Source: DATEJJ01 sp039649115 (GTDB lineage: Bacteria > Actinomycetota > Actinomycetes > Mycobacteriales > Micromonosporaceae). From it: a stretch of 9,726 nt of DNA. The stretch covers positions 1 through 9,726 of the forward strand of contig JBBWZQ010000415.1 in assembly GCA_039649115.1 (NCBI GenBank), written 5' to 3'. The position numbers and the translations under genes are program-made. The notes under the pieces are model-generated. The model was given only the letters and a program-made list of their open reading frames with translations, searched no databases and had not been told where the DNA came from. Within the stretch, counting starts at the first letter, position 1. Each line of letters opens with the position of its first letter. Positions 1 through 6,302 of this stretch are shown here, one piece after another.

Positions 1-1
1 G

Positions 2-1186
2 CCGCAGGGTGTGCGGGTGCACGACACCGGCGGCGTGATCCTGCCCGGGCTGATCGACCTGCACGGGCACCCCGAGTTCAACGTGTTCGCGCCGTGGGAG
101 GCGCCCCAGCAGTTCACCAACCGGTACCAGTGGCGGGCCAGCGCCCCGTACCACACGCTCATCCGGGATCCGCAGAACACGCTGCTGCGCGCGGTACCCC
201 CGCACACCCAGCTGCGGTACGCGGAGATCCGGGCGCTGGTCGGCGGGGTCACCGCGATCCAGGGCTCGTCCGGTACCGACCGGCGCGGCGACGAGGCCCT
301 GGTGCGCAACGTCGACCTGCGCGTGTTCGGGCAGCGCCGGGCCCGGGCCATGATCGACATGCCTGGTGGCGACGGCGAGAGCCAGGCCAGGACCCAGCTG
401 GAGGGCATCCTCAAGGCGATCGGCAACCACGAGGTCGACGCGTTCTACCTGCACCTGGCCGAGGGGCAGCCGGACGACCCGCGCAGCCGGCGGGAGTTCG
501 ACCGCATGGTCCACCTCGGCGCGCTGACCTCGGCCACGATCGTCATCCACGGCACCGCGCTGACCCGCGACCAGCTCGACGCGCTCCGGCAGCAGGGCCG
601 CGGCCTGGTCTGGTCGCCGCAGAGCAACCTGCGCCTGTACGGCCGCACGACCGATGTCGCCGCCGCGCTGGACCTCGGGCTGCCGGTGGCGCTAGGGGCG
701 GACTGGCTGCCCAGCGGCAGTACCAGCCTGCTCGCCGAGATCAAGGTGGCCCGGCACGAGCTGGCCCGCCAGGGGCGTCCGGTCGGCACGCGCGACCTGG
801 TGCACATGGTGACCGCCGGAGCCGCCGCGCTCGCCGGGCTCGGCGACCACCTCGGTACCCTCGCGCCCGGCCGGCCCGCCGACATCCTCGTGCTGGAGCG
901 GCACGTCGCCGACCCGTACGACAACGTGTGCCTGGCCGACCCCTCCTGGGTCGACCTGGTGCTCATCGGCGGGGACCTGACCTATGGCCGGGCCGACTGG
1001 ATCCGGGCGCTGGCGGCCGTCCCGGACGCGCCCGGCCTGCAACCGGTGACCGCGTGGGGCAAGCCGATGCTGCTGGACACCACCTTCCAGGTGGCGCCCG
1101 GCGAACAGGCCGGGCCGGTCACGCTGGCCGCGCTGCGGACCGCGCTGATCGGCGCGTACCCGCAGGTCGGCCCGATCTTCGCCTGA
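2..1186 (+). CDS. Metal-dependent amidohydrolase, 5'-truncated by window edge
   Basis: The frame is open from base 2 and the first readable residues lead directly into the beta-strand-1 metal site (LIDLHGHPE, His codons at 62 and 68). The start codon and the roughly 50-60 residue N-terminal beta-sandwich part therefore lie outside the window; the in-frame GTG at 11 is not a credible start. Other family ligands are visible: His at 452 (LHLAEG), His at 548 (IHGTAL) and Asp at 701 (GADW), with a WSPQSN segment between them. This HxH/His/His/Asp set fits a mononuclear cytosine-deaminase/TrzN-AtzA-like hydrolase of cyclic amides, amines or halides in the cytosol. The C-terminus has the usual LGTLAPGRPADILVL return to the sandwich domain. 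The substrate cannot be told from the sequence. The stop is 10 bp before the next gene, so the two are probably cotranscribed. Confidence 0.9.
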   Translation, partial: PQGVRVHDTGGVILPGLIDLHGHPEFNVFAPWEAPQQFTNRYQWRASAPYHTLIRDPQNTLLRAVPPHTQLRYAEIRALVGGVTAIQGSSGTDRRGDEALVRNVDLRVFGQRRARAMIDMPGGDGESQARTQLEGILKAIGNHEVDAFYLHLAEGQPDDPRSRREFDRMVHLGALTSATIVIHGTALTRDQLDALRQQGRGLVWSPQSNLRLYGRTTDVAAALDLGLPVALGADWLPSGSTSLLAEIKVARHELARQGRPVGTRDLVHMVTAGAAALAGLGDHLGTLAPGRPADILVLERHVADPYDNVCLADPSWVDLVLIGGDLTYGRADWIRALAAVPDAPGLQPVTAWGKPMLLDTTFQVAPGEQAGPVTLAALRTALIGAYPQVGPIFA

Positions 1187-1196
1187 GGAGACGACG

Positions 1197-1976
1197 ATGA
1201 CCTCGTTCGACGCGGGACCGCCCGCCGGCATCGCCGAGCACTTCGCCGCGCTGCCCTCGTACGCGCCGCACCGCGACCTGTTCTGGTACGACTGGGGACC
1301 GGTCTTCTACCGCGGCCGGCTGGACCGCTCGGCGCGGCTGCTCGCGGTGGCCTCCGACCCCGGACCCACCGAGCGGATCGCGTGCCGCACGCTGGTCGGC
1401 GACGCGGGCCAGCGGGTGCAGGGCTTCCTCGCGAAGCTCGGCCTGACCCGCCGGTACGCGCTGGTCAACGCGTTCGCCTACGCGCTGCTCCCGTCCCGGG
1501 CCCGGGACGCCACGCCGATCCTCGCCGAGGACGCGCACCTGCGCTGGCGCAACGACCTGCTCGACCGGATCATCGGCCCCGACCTGCAGGCGGTCGTCGC
1601 GTTCGGCGCCCAGGCGCGGCGGGCGGTCGAGCTGTGGGACAGCGTGCCGGACGTACCGGTGCTGCCGGTGCCGCACCCGTCCAGCCGCGACGAGCCCGCG
1701 CTGCTGGCGGCCTGGCGCGACGCGATCGATCGGCTGCGCCCGGTGATCACCCCCGACCCCGGCGGCAGCCAGGCGGCGGCCAACTACGGCGCCGCGTTCC
1801 AGGAGCACGACTACGCCCGCATCCCACCGGACGACCTGCCCTTCGGCCTGCCCGCCTGGTTCGGCGACGACGCCTGGGGACGCACCGCGCAGCCGCGGCA
1901 CAACAACAGCGTGAAGCGTCCGGGTGACGACCTGGCCCACAGTCTGATCTGGCAGGCGCCGCTCGACCAACCCTGA
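1197..1976 (+). CDS. Uracil-DNA glycosylase superfamily protein
   Basis: This 259-residue cytosolic protein starts at an ATG preceded by GAGGAG with six bases of spacing, 10 bp after the amidohydrolase stop. Its layout is that of the UDG fold: a strand ending in the loop ASDPGPTE (about residues 52-59, comparable to motif A with its catalytic acidic residue), then a VGDAGQRV..FLAKLGL helix and YALVNAF strand, a central VVAFGAQA strand, and a PHPS loop (His160) comparable to the conserved motif B histidine. Only one cysteine is present, so the four-cysteine iron-sulfur cluster of family 4/5 enzymes is missing. The roughly 75 residues after the PHPS region look like an extra C-terminal extension. 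A uracil- or mismatch-directed DNA glycosylase role is inferred from fold; activity is not certain. Pairing with an amidohydrolase may hint at base or nucleoside metabolism, but this is speculation. Confidence 0.82.
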   Translation: MTSFDAGPPAGIAEHFAALPSYAPHRDLFWYDWGPVFYRGRLDRSARLLAVASDPGPTERIACRTLVGDAGQRVQGFLAKLGLTRRYALVNAFAYALLPSRARDATPILAEDAHLRWRNDLLDRIIGPDLQAVVAFGAQARRAVELWDSVPDVPVLPVPHPSSRDEPALLAAWRDAIDRLRPVITPDPGGSQAAANYGAAFQEHDYARIPPDDLPFGLPAWFGDDAWGRTAQPRHNNSVKRPGDDLAHSLIWQAPLDQP

Positions 1977-1990
1977 CCGTTTGTTACACA
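1963..1990 (+). promoter_or_regulatory. Probable leaderless promoter of the MFS gene
   Basis: A TCGACC -35-like hexamer (1963-1968) is followed after 16 bp by TACACA (1985-1990) as -10. The GTG start of the transporter lies at 1997, six bases after the -10, so transcription would begin at or next to the start codon. No Shine-Dalgarno precedes the GTG, which agrees with leaderless translation. The -35 overlaps the end of the upstream gene. The match is moderate, and readthrough from upstream remains possible. Confidence 0.4.
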
Positions 1991-1996
1991 TGACCG

Positions 1997-3178
1997 GTGG
2001 ATGATCGCGACGGCGCCCGCTGGACGCTGCCGGTGGGCGTCGCGCTCATCGCGGTGAACCTGCGGCCCGCGCTGGCGTCGGTCGGCCCGGTGCTGTCCGA
2101 GGTGCGGGCGCGGCTGCACCTGTCCTCCGCGGCCGGGTCGCTGCTCACGACGGTCCCGCTGGTGTGCTTCGGTCTGCTCGCGCCGCTGGCGCCGGTACTG
2201 GCCCGCCGGTTCGGGATGGAGCGCGTGCTGGCCGTGGTGCTGGCGACGATCGCGGCCGGGCTGCTGCTGCGGGTCAACTTCGGGCCGGTCGGCCTGTTCG
2301 CGCTGACGGTACCCGTCGCGTGCGCGATCGCGATCGCCAACGTCCTGGTACCGGCGCTGGTCAAGCGGGACCTGCCGGACCGGGTGGGCCTGATGATGGG
2401 CGTGTACACCATGGCTATGTCCGGCGCGGCGGCGGTCGCGGCGGGCGTGACCGCGCCGCTGGACCACGGGCTCGGCTGGGGCTGGCGGGTTGCGCTGGCG
2501 GCCTGGGCGGTCCCCGCGCTGCTCGCCCTGCTGGTGTGGCTGCCGCGCACCCCGTCCCGCCCGCCCGGTCCGGAGCGGGTGCCGGAGGGTGGCTGGGGCG
2601 GGCTGCTGCGCGATCCGCTCGCCTGGCAGGTCACCGCCTTCATGGGCCTTCAGTCGCTGGGCTTCTACGCGACGCTCACCTGGCTGCCCAGCATCTACAT
2701 CGAACGCGGGTACACGGCGGAGTCGGCCGGCCTGCTGTTGTCGGTGTGCGCGGCGGTCTCCGCGCCGGTCTCCCTGGTGGTACCCACGCTCGCCGTGCGC
2801 GCCCGGGACCAGCGCCGGCTCGTCGCCGCCGCAGGCGTGCTGCCCGCCGCCGGTTTCGCCGGGATCCTGCTGGCGCCCGACTCCGGCGCCTACCTGTGGG
2901 CGCTGCTGCTCGGCGTCGGGCAGGGTGCCCTGTTCGCGCTCGCGCTCACGCTCGTCGTGCTGCGCAGCGCCACCAGCGAGACCGCGGCGCGGCTGTCCGC
3001 GATGTCCCAGGCCTTCGGTTACCTGATCGCGGCCGGCGGCCCGCTGCTCGTCGGGGTGGTCCGCGACGCGGCCGGTGGCTGGGGTCCGGCCATCGCGCTG
3101 CTGCTGGCCTTGCTGGTACCGCAGGTGCTGACCGGTCTCGGCGCCGGCCGCGCCCGGCACGTGGGCGAGACTGGATAA
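1997..3178 (+). CDS. MFS transporter, CynX/NimT (cyanate permease-like) family
   Basis: This is a 393-residue integral membrane protein with about 12 hydrophobic segments in two halves, split by a hydrophilic loop around residues 175-205 (LPRTPSRPPGPERVPEGG). The N-terminal segment LIAVNLRPALASVGPVL is typical of the CynX/NimT branch (cyanate, 2-nitroimidazole and related small-molecule transporters), as are the later LLTTVPLVCFGLLAPLAPVL and GLMMGVYTMAMSGAAA stretches. It should export or import a small organic solute using the proton gradient; the substrate is unknown. The start is a GTG without a ribosome site but with a promoter close by. It sits 20 bp after the UDG-like gene in the same direction, and its stop is 20 bp from the stop of the convergent minus-strand gene. 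Length is usual for the family. Confidence 0.88.
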   Translation: MDDRDGARWTLPVGVALIAVNLRPALASVGPVLSEVRARLHLSSAAGSLLTTVPLVCFGLLAPLAPVLARRFGMERVLAVVLATIAAGLLLRVNFGPVGLFALTVPVACAIAIANVLVPALVKRDLPDRVGLMMGVYTMAMSGAAAVAAGVTAPLDHGLGWGWRVALAAWAVPALLALLVWLPRTPSRPPGPERVPEGGWGGLLRDPLAWQVTAFMGLQSLGFYATLTWLPSIYIERGYTAESAGLLLSVCAAVSAPVSLVVPTLAVRARDQRRLVAAAGVLPAAGFAGILLAPDSGAYLWALLLGVGQGALFALALTLVVLRSATSETAARLSAMSQAFGYLIAAGGPLLVGVVRDAAGGWGPAIALLLALLVPQVLTGLGAGRARHVGETG

Positions 3179-3198
3179 CGGGCCGCACGCTCGCAGGT

Positions 3199-5082
3199 TC
3201 ACCCCGCGGCCCGCAGGAGCGGGCGCACCTCGCCATCTGGTCCAAATCGGAAATCGAGCGTCCATTTGCTGAATTTACGGGTTATCTCGTCAGGGTGGTC
3301 GCGGAGCACTTCAAGCAACTCTTCGGAGAGATCCTTGTGCTCGTTCCTGCCCCGCGGCTGAGCGGTGAACGTCAACACGTACGCGATTGCGCGTGCCACC
3401 GTGTACATCGCGGGTTCTTTCGTGCGATCGTGATTCACGAGATCGACGAGCATCGGCCGCAGATTCTCGCGAACCTCCCGCGCTTCCCGGTCAGCCCCTT
3501 CGACTCCCAGACAATCACCGACCGCGAACAGGGCAGTATGCAACTCGGTGATATGTGCTCTTAACGGGTTCGGATGACCATTCATGTTCCGGTACGCCTG
3601 CTCACATCCGAAACTGAGGCTACGGACCACTCCTGGGCCACGATGCTGCAAGAAGCCCAACGCGAACAACGCACGGATCCGGACCCATCCATCCGCCCGC
3701 TCGTCGCGGAGCACCACGCCCAGCGCTCGGGCAACCGGCTCGGTCCATCCGCCGGCAATCAATGTGTCGATCGCCCTGCGCCGTTCGACACCGGCATTCT
3801 GCAGGATCACGTGTTTGAACAAATTCTTCGTGCCGGGGCGAACATGCGGTGGGATGTTCTCTTGGTCGAGTGATTCGGCCGCGTCGCGTACCGCGAGGTA
3901 CCAGGGTTCGTCGATCTCCGGCCAGACGTTACAGACAGCCACGCGATCAGTCATGACCTTACCCAGCGTCGCCGCGACCCAGCGCAGCCCGCTGGCAATG
4001 TCAGGTCGGTCCTGCTCCGCCGCCCCGAGATGTTCGATGAGCTCGCGTAGCTGCCTTTCGACCTCGGGGTCATCGGCGCGACCGTGCTGAACTGCTCGTT
4101 GCCAGAGACCCATTGCGGCGGTGCCACGCTCACGAAGCGTCGCGTCGGTATCCTTGGCCCGGGCGAGCAGCACCTCGGTGACCGAGGTTCTTGGCCGCAG
4201 CCAGTCTCGTGGGGTCGAGATAGCCAACTCGAGGTCTAGTGAGCGACCCGGATAAATGCTGCTCTTGCGGAGTTGCTGCGCCTCGGACAGCAGCTCCGCG
4301 AGGCGCGGCTTCAGGCTGTCGGCCAGGAAGGTATCGCCCTTGTCCTGGTCATCCTTGCTGAGCAGGACCAGCTTCGTCAGCGCACGCCAAACACGAAAGC
4401 CTAGCGGCGAGTACCGCAGCGCGTCCTCGAGCTTGGCGAAGGTGACGTCGAACGCGTACTTCGCCAGATTCCCCAGCAGGATCTGCGCTTCGATGTTCCG
4501 CGTCGTCGGCGGACCCCCGGCGACGAGGATCAGACGCTCGACGACCTGGTTGATCTGGTCCTTGTACCCGTCCCGGATTGTTCTGCTGCTCCTGCCCGCC
4601 CTGTTGGCGGCCAGGAAGCTGGTCAGGAGCGCGGAACCTTGGATCAGGACGTGCAGATCGTCATCGGACGGTGTGGTCAGAAGATCCTGTGCCCAGCTAG
4701 GTGGAATGTGGGCGGTCAGGCTGGTTCGATCATGCAGTCCGCGCATACGGACGCCAAATTGTGCCAGACCTCCCGTGTGGTCAACTCCGGGTGCGAGGGC
4801 GACGATGACCTCGTCCAGCTGCCGGAGAGCATCGTTCGATAGCTTCGTCGTTCCTGCCAGCGCGTGTGAGAGGTTGGTGGGGCCTCCTGAGATGGCCTTT
4901 CCGACCGCCCTATCCGGAACGTCCAGCCGGGCCAGTTGAGCCGCCACCGCGTAACGGACCAGATCTTCCGGGAGGCTCACGTCCTCGATGGTATGAACGA
5001 TGCGTCCACCCTTGGTGTTGTTGCCAGCGTCAGCCTTGACCTTGCCGGCAACAGCCCTTGTTGTGCGACGGCCCAATGACAT
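3199..5082 (-). CDS. Large alpha-helical protein with N-terminal XRE-like helix-turn-helix, function unknown
   Basis: I do not recognise this 627-residue protein as a named family. Residues 55-98 resemble a lambda-repressor-like HTH (DRAVGKAISGG, then NLSHALAGTTKLS, then ALRQLDEVI). The rest is nearly all helix-forming, with amphipathic segments such as VRIRALFALGFLQHRGPGVV that suggest HEAT/ARM- or TPR-like repeats. No signal peptide or membrane segment is visible, so it should be cytosolic. Start choice: ATG at 5082 has no Shine-Dalgarno but sits six bases after a TACGGT -10-like box (minus strand), as expected for a leaderless mRNA. The frame continues upstream to an ATG at 5115 and a TTG at 5163 (654 residues), which I consider less likely. 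The start codon lies inside one of the 21-bp-spaced sites, which points to control by a protein bound there, perhaps itself. Composition is clearly more AT-rich than its neighbours, suggesting transfer. Coding status is secure; role as regulator or defence sensor is inference. Confidence 0.85.
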   Translation of the reverse strand: MSLGRRTTRAVAGKVKADAGNNTKGGRIVHTIEDVSLPEDLVRYAVAAQLARLDVPDRAVGKAISGGPTNLSHALAGTTKLSNDALRQLDEVIVALAPGVDHTGGLAQFGVRMRGLHDRTSLTAHIPPSWAQDLLTTPSDDDLHVLIQGSALLTSFLAANRAGRSSRTIRDGYKDQINQVVERLILVAGGPPTTRNIEAQILLGNLAKYAFDVTFAKLEDALRYSPLGFRVWRALTKLVLLSKDDQDKGDTFLADSLKPRLAELLSEAQQLRKSSIYPGRSLDLELAISTPRDWLRPRTSVTEVLLARAKDTDATLRERGTAAMGLWQRAVQHGRADDPEVERQLRELIEHLGAAEQDRPDIASGLRWVAATLGKVMTDRVAVCNVWPEIDEPWYLAVRDAAESLDQENIPPHVRPGTKNLFKHVILQNAGVERRRAIDTLIAGGWTEPVARALGVVLRDERADGWVRIRALFALGFLQHRGPGVVRSLSFGCEQAYRNMNGHPNPLRAHITELHTALFAVGDCLGVEGADREAREVRENLRPMLVDLVNHDRTKEPAMYTVARAIAYVLTFTAQPRGRNEHKDLSEELLEVLRDHPDEITRKFSKWTLDFRFGPDGEVRPLLRAAG

Positions 5083-5129
5083 TGTGAGACCGTAGCACCG
5101 CGTTGTGGCTGACATGGCATCCGTTGTGA
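5056..5129. repeat. Iteron group A: four TTGT-core sites at 21-bp steps
   Basis: TTGT cores start at 5061, 5082, 5103 and 5124, each exactly 21 bp (two helical turns) after the last. Contexts are CCTTGTTGTG, GACATTGTG, CCGCGTTGTG and CCGTTGTGAAC; read on the minus strand the motif is CACAACG, with CACAATG at the second site. The bases between sites are not conserved, which is what a row of protein-binding sites on one DNA face would look like, in contrast to a recent tandem duplication. The minus-strand start codon of the helical protein (5082-5080) is part of the second site, and its -10-like box lies between sites two and three. Bound protein would therefore block transcription initiation. 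The binding protein is not known. Confidence 0.75.
5089..5094 (-). promoter_or_regulatory. -10-like box for the XRE/helical protein gene
   Basis: On the minus strand TACGGT (fits TAnnnT) is followed by six bases and then the ATG at 5082, the spacing expected for a leaderless actinobacterial transcript. No convincing -35 is seen 16-18 bp upstream. It lies between two of the 21-bp-spaced sites, so it would be covered by any protein filling the array. Confidence 0.35.
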
Positions 5130-5172
5130 ACAGGAAAGCCTCGAGACCGCGACCTCCAACCAACGGTCTCGA

Positions 5173-5271
5173 TCAACACGTCGAACACGACAATGCCATT
5201 CGCCGATCAATGCCGCCGGGCGCGCGCCCGGCCGGCAAGGACGACCTTGTTGTACCGGACTCGCGCGACAT
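5173..5271 (-). other. Candidate 32-residue ORF starting inside iteron group B
   Basis: The second site of group B (GACATTGTG) contains a minus-strand ATG at 5271, at the same place in the array as the start codon of the large gene in group A. The frame reads MSRESGTTRSS and so on for 32 residues to TGA at 5175-5173. It shares the MS start and a TTR at codons 7-9 with the large protein (MSLGRRTTR), but nothing clear after that. It has no Shine-Dalgarno and no good -10. It could be a leader peptide, the decayed start of a duplicated gene, or only a by-product of the repeated binding sites. Confidence 0.2.
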
Positions 5272-5317
5272 TGTGTAGTCGCGACGCCCCGTTGTGTTCT
5301 TCGGACCTGGCGTTGTC
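5245..5317. repeat. Iteron group B: second set of four TTGT-core sites at 21-bp steps
   Basis: TTGT cores start at 5250, 5271, 5292 and 5313, again exactly 21 bp apart. Contexts are CCTTGTTGTA, GACATTGTG, CCCCGTTGTG and GGCGTTGTCAC. Each matches its counterpart in group A in order: CCTTGTTGT first, GACATTGTG second, CGTTGTG third and CGTTGT fourth. The two groups are 189 bp apart, nine times 21, so all eight sites keep the same phase although the five intervening positions carry no recognisable site. The group lies between the divergent genes, about 185 bp before the preferred start of the membrane protein. Confidence 0.75.
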
Positions 5318-5502
5318 ACCCGAACGGGGCAGACTGGTTCGATCGACGGCGCAGGGGGTCTGACCTGCAAGAGGAGTTTCTGAGGTCTGCTCTGAGAGCT
5401 TGTATGCCCCGCGACACGGGAGTTGAGTAGATGTCGGGGCCGCCGGTCGAATCGGCGAGCCCCGACCCCATCAGTGACGGCAGCAGGAAAAGGAGCCCAG
5501 CC

Positions 5503-6159
5503 ATGCCGGCACACATTCAGAGTAAGGCCGAGGGCCCGACGAAGGAAAGACACGAGCGGCGGACCTCACCGGCTCGGCGCGACGGCCTGAGGATTCCCGG
5601 TCTCAGGATCACTCCTGACGGGCGCCTGGCGGTTGATCTCGAACGACCGACGTTCCACGCGCTCGTCTTCGGCTCCAGTCTGGTGGCGCTGACTCGGATC
5701 TTGTTGGCTCGATTGAGCCAACAACCTACTGGCGCGTTGATCTCGGCGTATCTCGGCGCGATCGTGGGCGCCTGCGTCCTGGGTAAGCTGGCACAGGTAC
5801 GCATGAAGGACCGTACGCCACGTCTCTACACCTCTGGCATGTCGTTCACGGCGCTCGCGCTCTACGCCGCACCCGGTGCCCTGCCGCACATCGTGCCGAC
5901 CGCTGCCTCGAACCGGTTCGCTATCGGCGCGATGCTGGTAGTGGGACTTGGGACGACAATCGCCGAACTGCTACACCGTATCGGCTGCGTGTCCACCGGG
6001 CTGGAAGAGCCGGTGAATCAGGTCACCGATGAGCCACCGGCTGTGCCGGTCCAGCCAGTCCAGACCGGTCGACCCAGGGCGACCGGCCGTTCAGCCAACT
6101 CGGCGGTTGGCAAACCCCCGCGGGTCCGCGCGCGCGTCGCGGGGAAGCTGGCCGCCTGA
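5503..6159 (+). CDS. Small integral membrane protein, function unknown
   Basis: This 218-residue protein is not recognised. It has a charged, basic N-terminal tail (about residues 7-30, rich in Lys, Arg and Glu), a short strand-like stretch (GLRITPDGRLAVDLERP), then about four hydrophobic segments near residues 51-70, 77-97, 109-131 and 138-160. A Pro/Arg-rich, probably cytoplasmic tail (PAVPVQPVQ, GKPPRVRARVAGKLAA) follows. The ATG at 5503 is preferred because AAAAGGAG ends eight bases before it. An in-frame ATG at 5431 with GGGAG eight bases upstream would add 24 low-complexity residues and cannot be excluded. It is transcribed divergently from the helical protein, shares its control region and its lower GC, and is followed by a strong terminator, so the two probably work together. 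A membrane sensor, anchor or effector partner is inference only. Confidence 0.75.
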   Translation: MPAHIQSKAEGPTKERHERRTSPARRDGLRIPGLRITPDGRLAVDLERPTFHALVFGSSLVALTRILLARLSQQPTGALISAYLGAIVGACVLGKLAQVRMKDRTPRLYTSGMSFTALALYAAPGALPHIVPTAASNRFAIGAMLVVGLGTTIAELLHRIGCVSTGLEEPVNQVTDEPPAVPVQPVQTGRPRATGRSANSAVGKPPRVRARVAGKLAA

Positions 6160-6160
6160 C

Positions 6161-6176
6161 GGCCCAGCACTGGGCC
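6161..6176 (+). other. Short GGCCCAG/CTGGGCC dyad after the membrane protein
   Basis: GGCCCAG (6161-6167) and CTGGGCC (6170-6176) form a perfect seven-base inverted repeat with a two-base centre, beginning just one base after the stop codon. The loop is too tight for a full hairpin; six pairs with a four-base loop are possible. No T-run follows. It may help the larger terminator hairpin 20 bp downstream or be a protein site. Confidence 0.4.
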
Positions 6177-6197
6177 TGACCACCACTGTCAAGACAG

Positions 6198-6229
6198 CGG
6201 CGGATCTCCTCACCGGAGGTCCGCCGTTT
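6198..6229 (+). terminator. Hairpin terminator closing the membrane-protein gene
   Basis: CGGCGGATCTCC (6198-6209) pairs with GGAGGTCCGCCG (6215-6226) across a five-base loop TCACC: twelve pairs including one T-G. The stem is followed by TTT only, which is usual for high-GC actinobacteria where long U-tracts are rare. It lies 38 bp after the stop of the membrane protein and before the next gene, marking the right border of the AT-richer block. Confidence 0.75.
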
Positions 6230-6302
6230 GCAACTACCCGGCCCTGCGTGACCCGAACCCTCCACCACGCGGGGTGTTGCGCAGGCGGCGCACTCTCGAA
6301 CC

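Larger units (their letters stand above)
5083..5502. other. Divergent intergenic control region of the two-gene block
   Basis: This 420-bp gap separates the start of the minus-strand helical protein from the preferred start of the plus-strand membrane protein. It holds seven of the eight 21-bp-phased sites. Between the two groups is a weaker 17-bp periodicity (CAATGCC at 5191 and 5208; GATCAA at 5171 and 5205). From about 5330 to 5502 I see only an A/T-richer leader with a short GCTCTGAGAGC dyad near 5390 and two possible translation starts; no clear promoter for the plus-strand gene could be picked. Confidence 0.6.

Noticed and set aside
3209..3224. GCCCGC/GCGGGC hairpin between the convergent MFS and helical-protein genes
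   Set aside because: It has six pairs only, lies inside the last codons of the minus-strand gene and has no T-run; not enough for a terminator call.
1119..3265. Long minus-strand frames opposite the UDG-like and MFS genes
   Set aside because: Arg/Gln/Gly-rich shadows typical of high-GC DNA; the plus strand has recognisable families throughout.
5056..5317. CRISPR array as explanation of the regular repeats
   Set aside because: The conserved part is only about 7-9 bp with 21-bp steps, far too short for CRISPR repeats and spacers, and there are no cas genes.
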